NCBI GenBank assembly: GCA_014729665.1
Contig: WJJO01000391.1
Coordinates: 1-6,355 of the forward strand
Reading direction: 5' to 3'
DNA from: Caldifarciminota bacterium
Lineage (GTDB): Bacteria > Hydrothermota > Tepidihabitantia > B3-TA06
Length of the DNA stretch: 6,355 nt
Part shown: positions 5,902-6,355 of the stretch, piece after piece
Layout: each line of letters opens with the position of its first letter
Position numbering within the stretch: position 1 is the first letter of the stretch
The notes under the pieces: model-generated
Databases searched by the model: none
Seen by the model: only the letters and a program-made list of their open reading frames with translations
What the model was told of the DNA's origin: nothing
Translations under genes and position numbers: made by a program

Positions 5902-5912
5902 TAGGGTAGTGA

Positions 5913-5965
5913 CTTAAAAGACCCATTATCTGAGGAAATGGTTTCTGTGATTATGGGACTTTAAG
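5913..5965 (+). promoter_or_regulatory. Possible leader stem-loop overlapping the PorV-like gene's RBS
   Basis: CTTAAAAGACCCAT (5913-5926) can pair with ATGGGACTTTAAG (5953-5965) as 5 + 4 + 3 base pairs, with one A-A mismatch and one bulged A. The loop contains a small inner hairpin, GAAA-TGG-TTTC (5935-5945). The 3' arm includes the first three bases of the Shine-Dalgarno AAGGAGG, so folding could reduce ribosome access. The structure was read by eye and its stability was not computed. Confidence 0.35.
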
Positions 5966-5969
5966 GAGG
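5963..5969 (+). promoter_or_regulatory. Ribosome binding site of the PorV-like gene
   Basis: AAGGAGG, 10 nt before the ATG at 5980. It is strong and unambiguous, and it fixes a start followed at once by a signal peptide (MIKRITLLLV). Confidence 0.85.
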
Positions 5970-5979
5970 TTGAGAACAT

Positions 5980-6355
5980 ATGATAAAAAGGATCACATTG
6001 CTGTTGGTTTTAACGGCAGGTCTGCTCCCCGCGGCAAAGCGCCCCGGGGCAGTTTTCCTTATGATCTGGCCCGGTTCGCGACCGACGGCTTTAGGCGGTG
6101 CGTATACTGCAATTGCAGATGACGCATCCGCTGCGTATTACAACCCGGGTGGGCTGGGCTTCCAGAAAGACATCAACATGTCATTGATGCACGTGAACTG
6201 GCTACCCGGATTGTATGAGGGAATGTACTACGAATACCTTGCGGTATCTTCACCCTTTAAGAAGATCGGCACCTTTGCATTCAACGGGGTGTATCTTACG
6301 ACCGGCGAAACCCCGGTTACCGACGCAAACGGTAACGTGATTACGACTTATACGA
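5980..6355 (+). CDS. PorV/PorQ-family outer-membrane protein, N-terminal 125 residues (3' end outside window)
   Basis: Predicted outer-membrane beta-barrel of the PorV/PorQ (UPF0164-like) family. In Bacteroidota, PorV is a shuttle component of the type IX secretion system; in related phyla many members have unknown roles. The signal peptide is MIKRITLLLVLTAGLLPAA, with cleavage near residue 19. The family signature at the start of the barrel is clear: GSRPTALGG, then AYTAIADDASAAYYNPGGL (residues 32-59). Strand-like repeats follow (MSLMHVNWLPGLYEGMYYEYLAVSSPF, then GTFAFNGVYLTTGE), then a polar loop, TDANGNV. The frame is open to the last base, so more than half of a typical barrel probably lies to the right. 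The gene is divergent from the lipoprotein operon and has its own promoter and Shine-Dalgarno site. The family call is good; a direct role in type IX secretion is not shown. Confidence 0.88.
   Translation, partial: MIKRITLLLVLTAGLLPAAKRPGAVFLMIWPGSRPTALGGAYTAIADDASAAYYNPGGLGFQKDINMSLMHVNWLPGLYEGMYYEYLAVSSPFKKIGTFAFNGVYLTTGETPVTDANGNVITTYT

Overview
The window looks like a chromosomal segment of a diderm (Gram-negative) bacterium. The signs are an outer-membrane PorV/PorQ-type protein at the right edge, a lipobox lipoprotein, several Sec signal peptides, strong Shine-Dalgarno sites and sigma70-like promoters. PorV-like proteins combined with FlgD-type Ig modules are typical of the FCB group and neighbouring candidate phyla (WOR-3/Stahlbacteria, Cloacimonadota, Zixibacteria and similar). 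That placement is inferred from gene content only; I cannot name a species.

Left block, + strand (1-1910): two tandem paralogous secreted proteins, about 70% identical by hand alignment. The first is cut by the left edge. Each has a signal peptide, a conserved N-terminal module, a FlgD-like Ig module with a WDGR motif, and a C-terminal segment resembling a degenerate OmpA-type domain. A perfect 11-bp hairpin lies between them, and a rho-independent terminator follows the second.

Middle (1888-2088): a tRNA-Asp(GUC) gene. Its likely promoter, TTGACA-16-TATACT, starts inside the preceding terminator hairpin, and its own strong terminator follows.

Central block, - strand (5719 down to 2173): three genes packed as one operon. 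Reading with transcription they are an Ig-like lipoprotein, a 608-residue membrane-anchored vWA protein with an intact MIDAS and a cysteine-free GATase-like domain, and a COG2426-type ('small multidrug export') membrane protein with an unusual N-terminal extension. The genes overlap by 4 and 31 nt, so translation is probably coupled. All three products are predicted to sit in or across the envelope, and their joint function is unknown.

Right block, + strand (5874-6355): a promoter with the same TTGACA-16-TATACT layout, a roughly 70-nt leader that can fold onto the ribosome binding site, and the first 125 codons of a PorV/PorQ-family outer-membrane protein that runs off the window. The overall theme is cell-envelope biogenesis or surface structure. 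I saw no mobile elements, CRISPR arrays, rRNA or clear signs of horizontal transfer.
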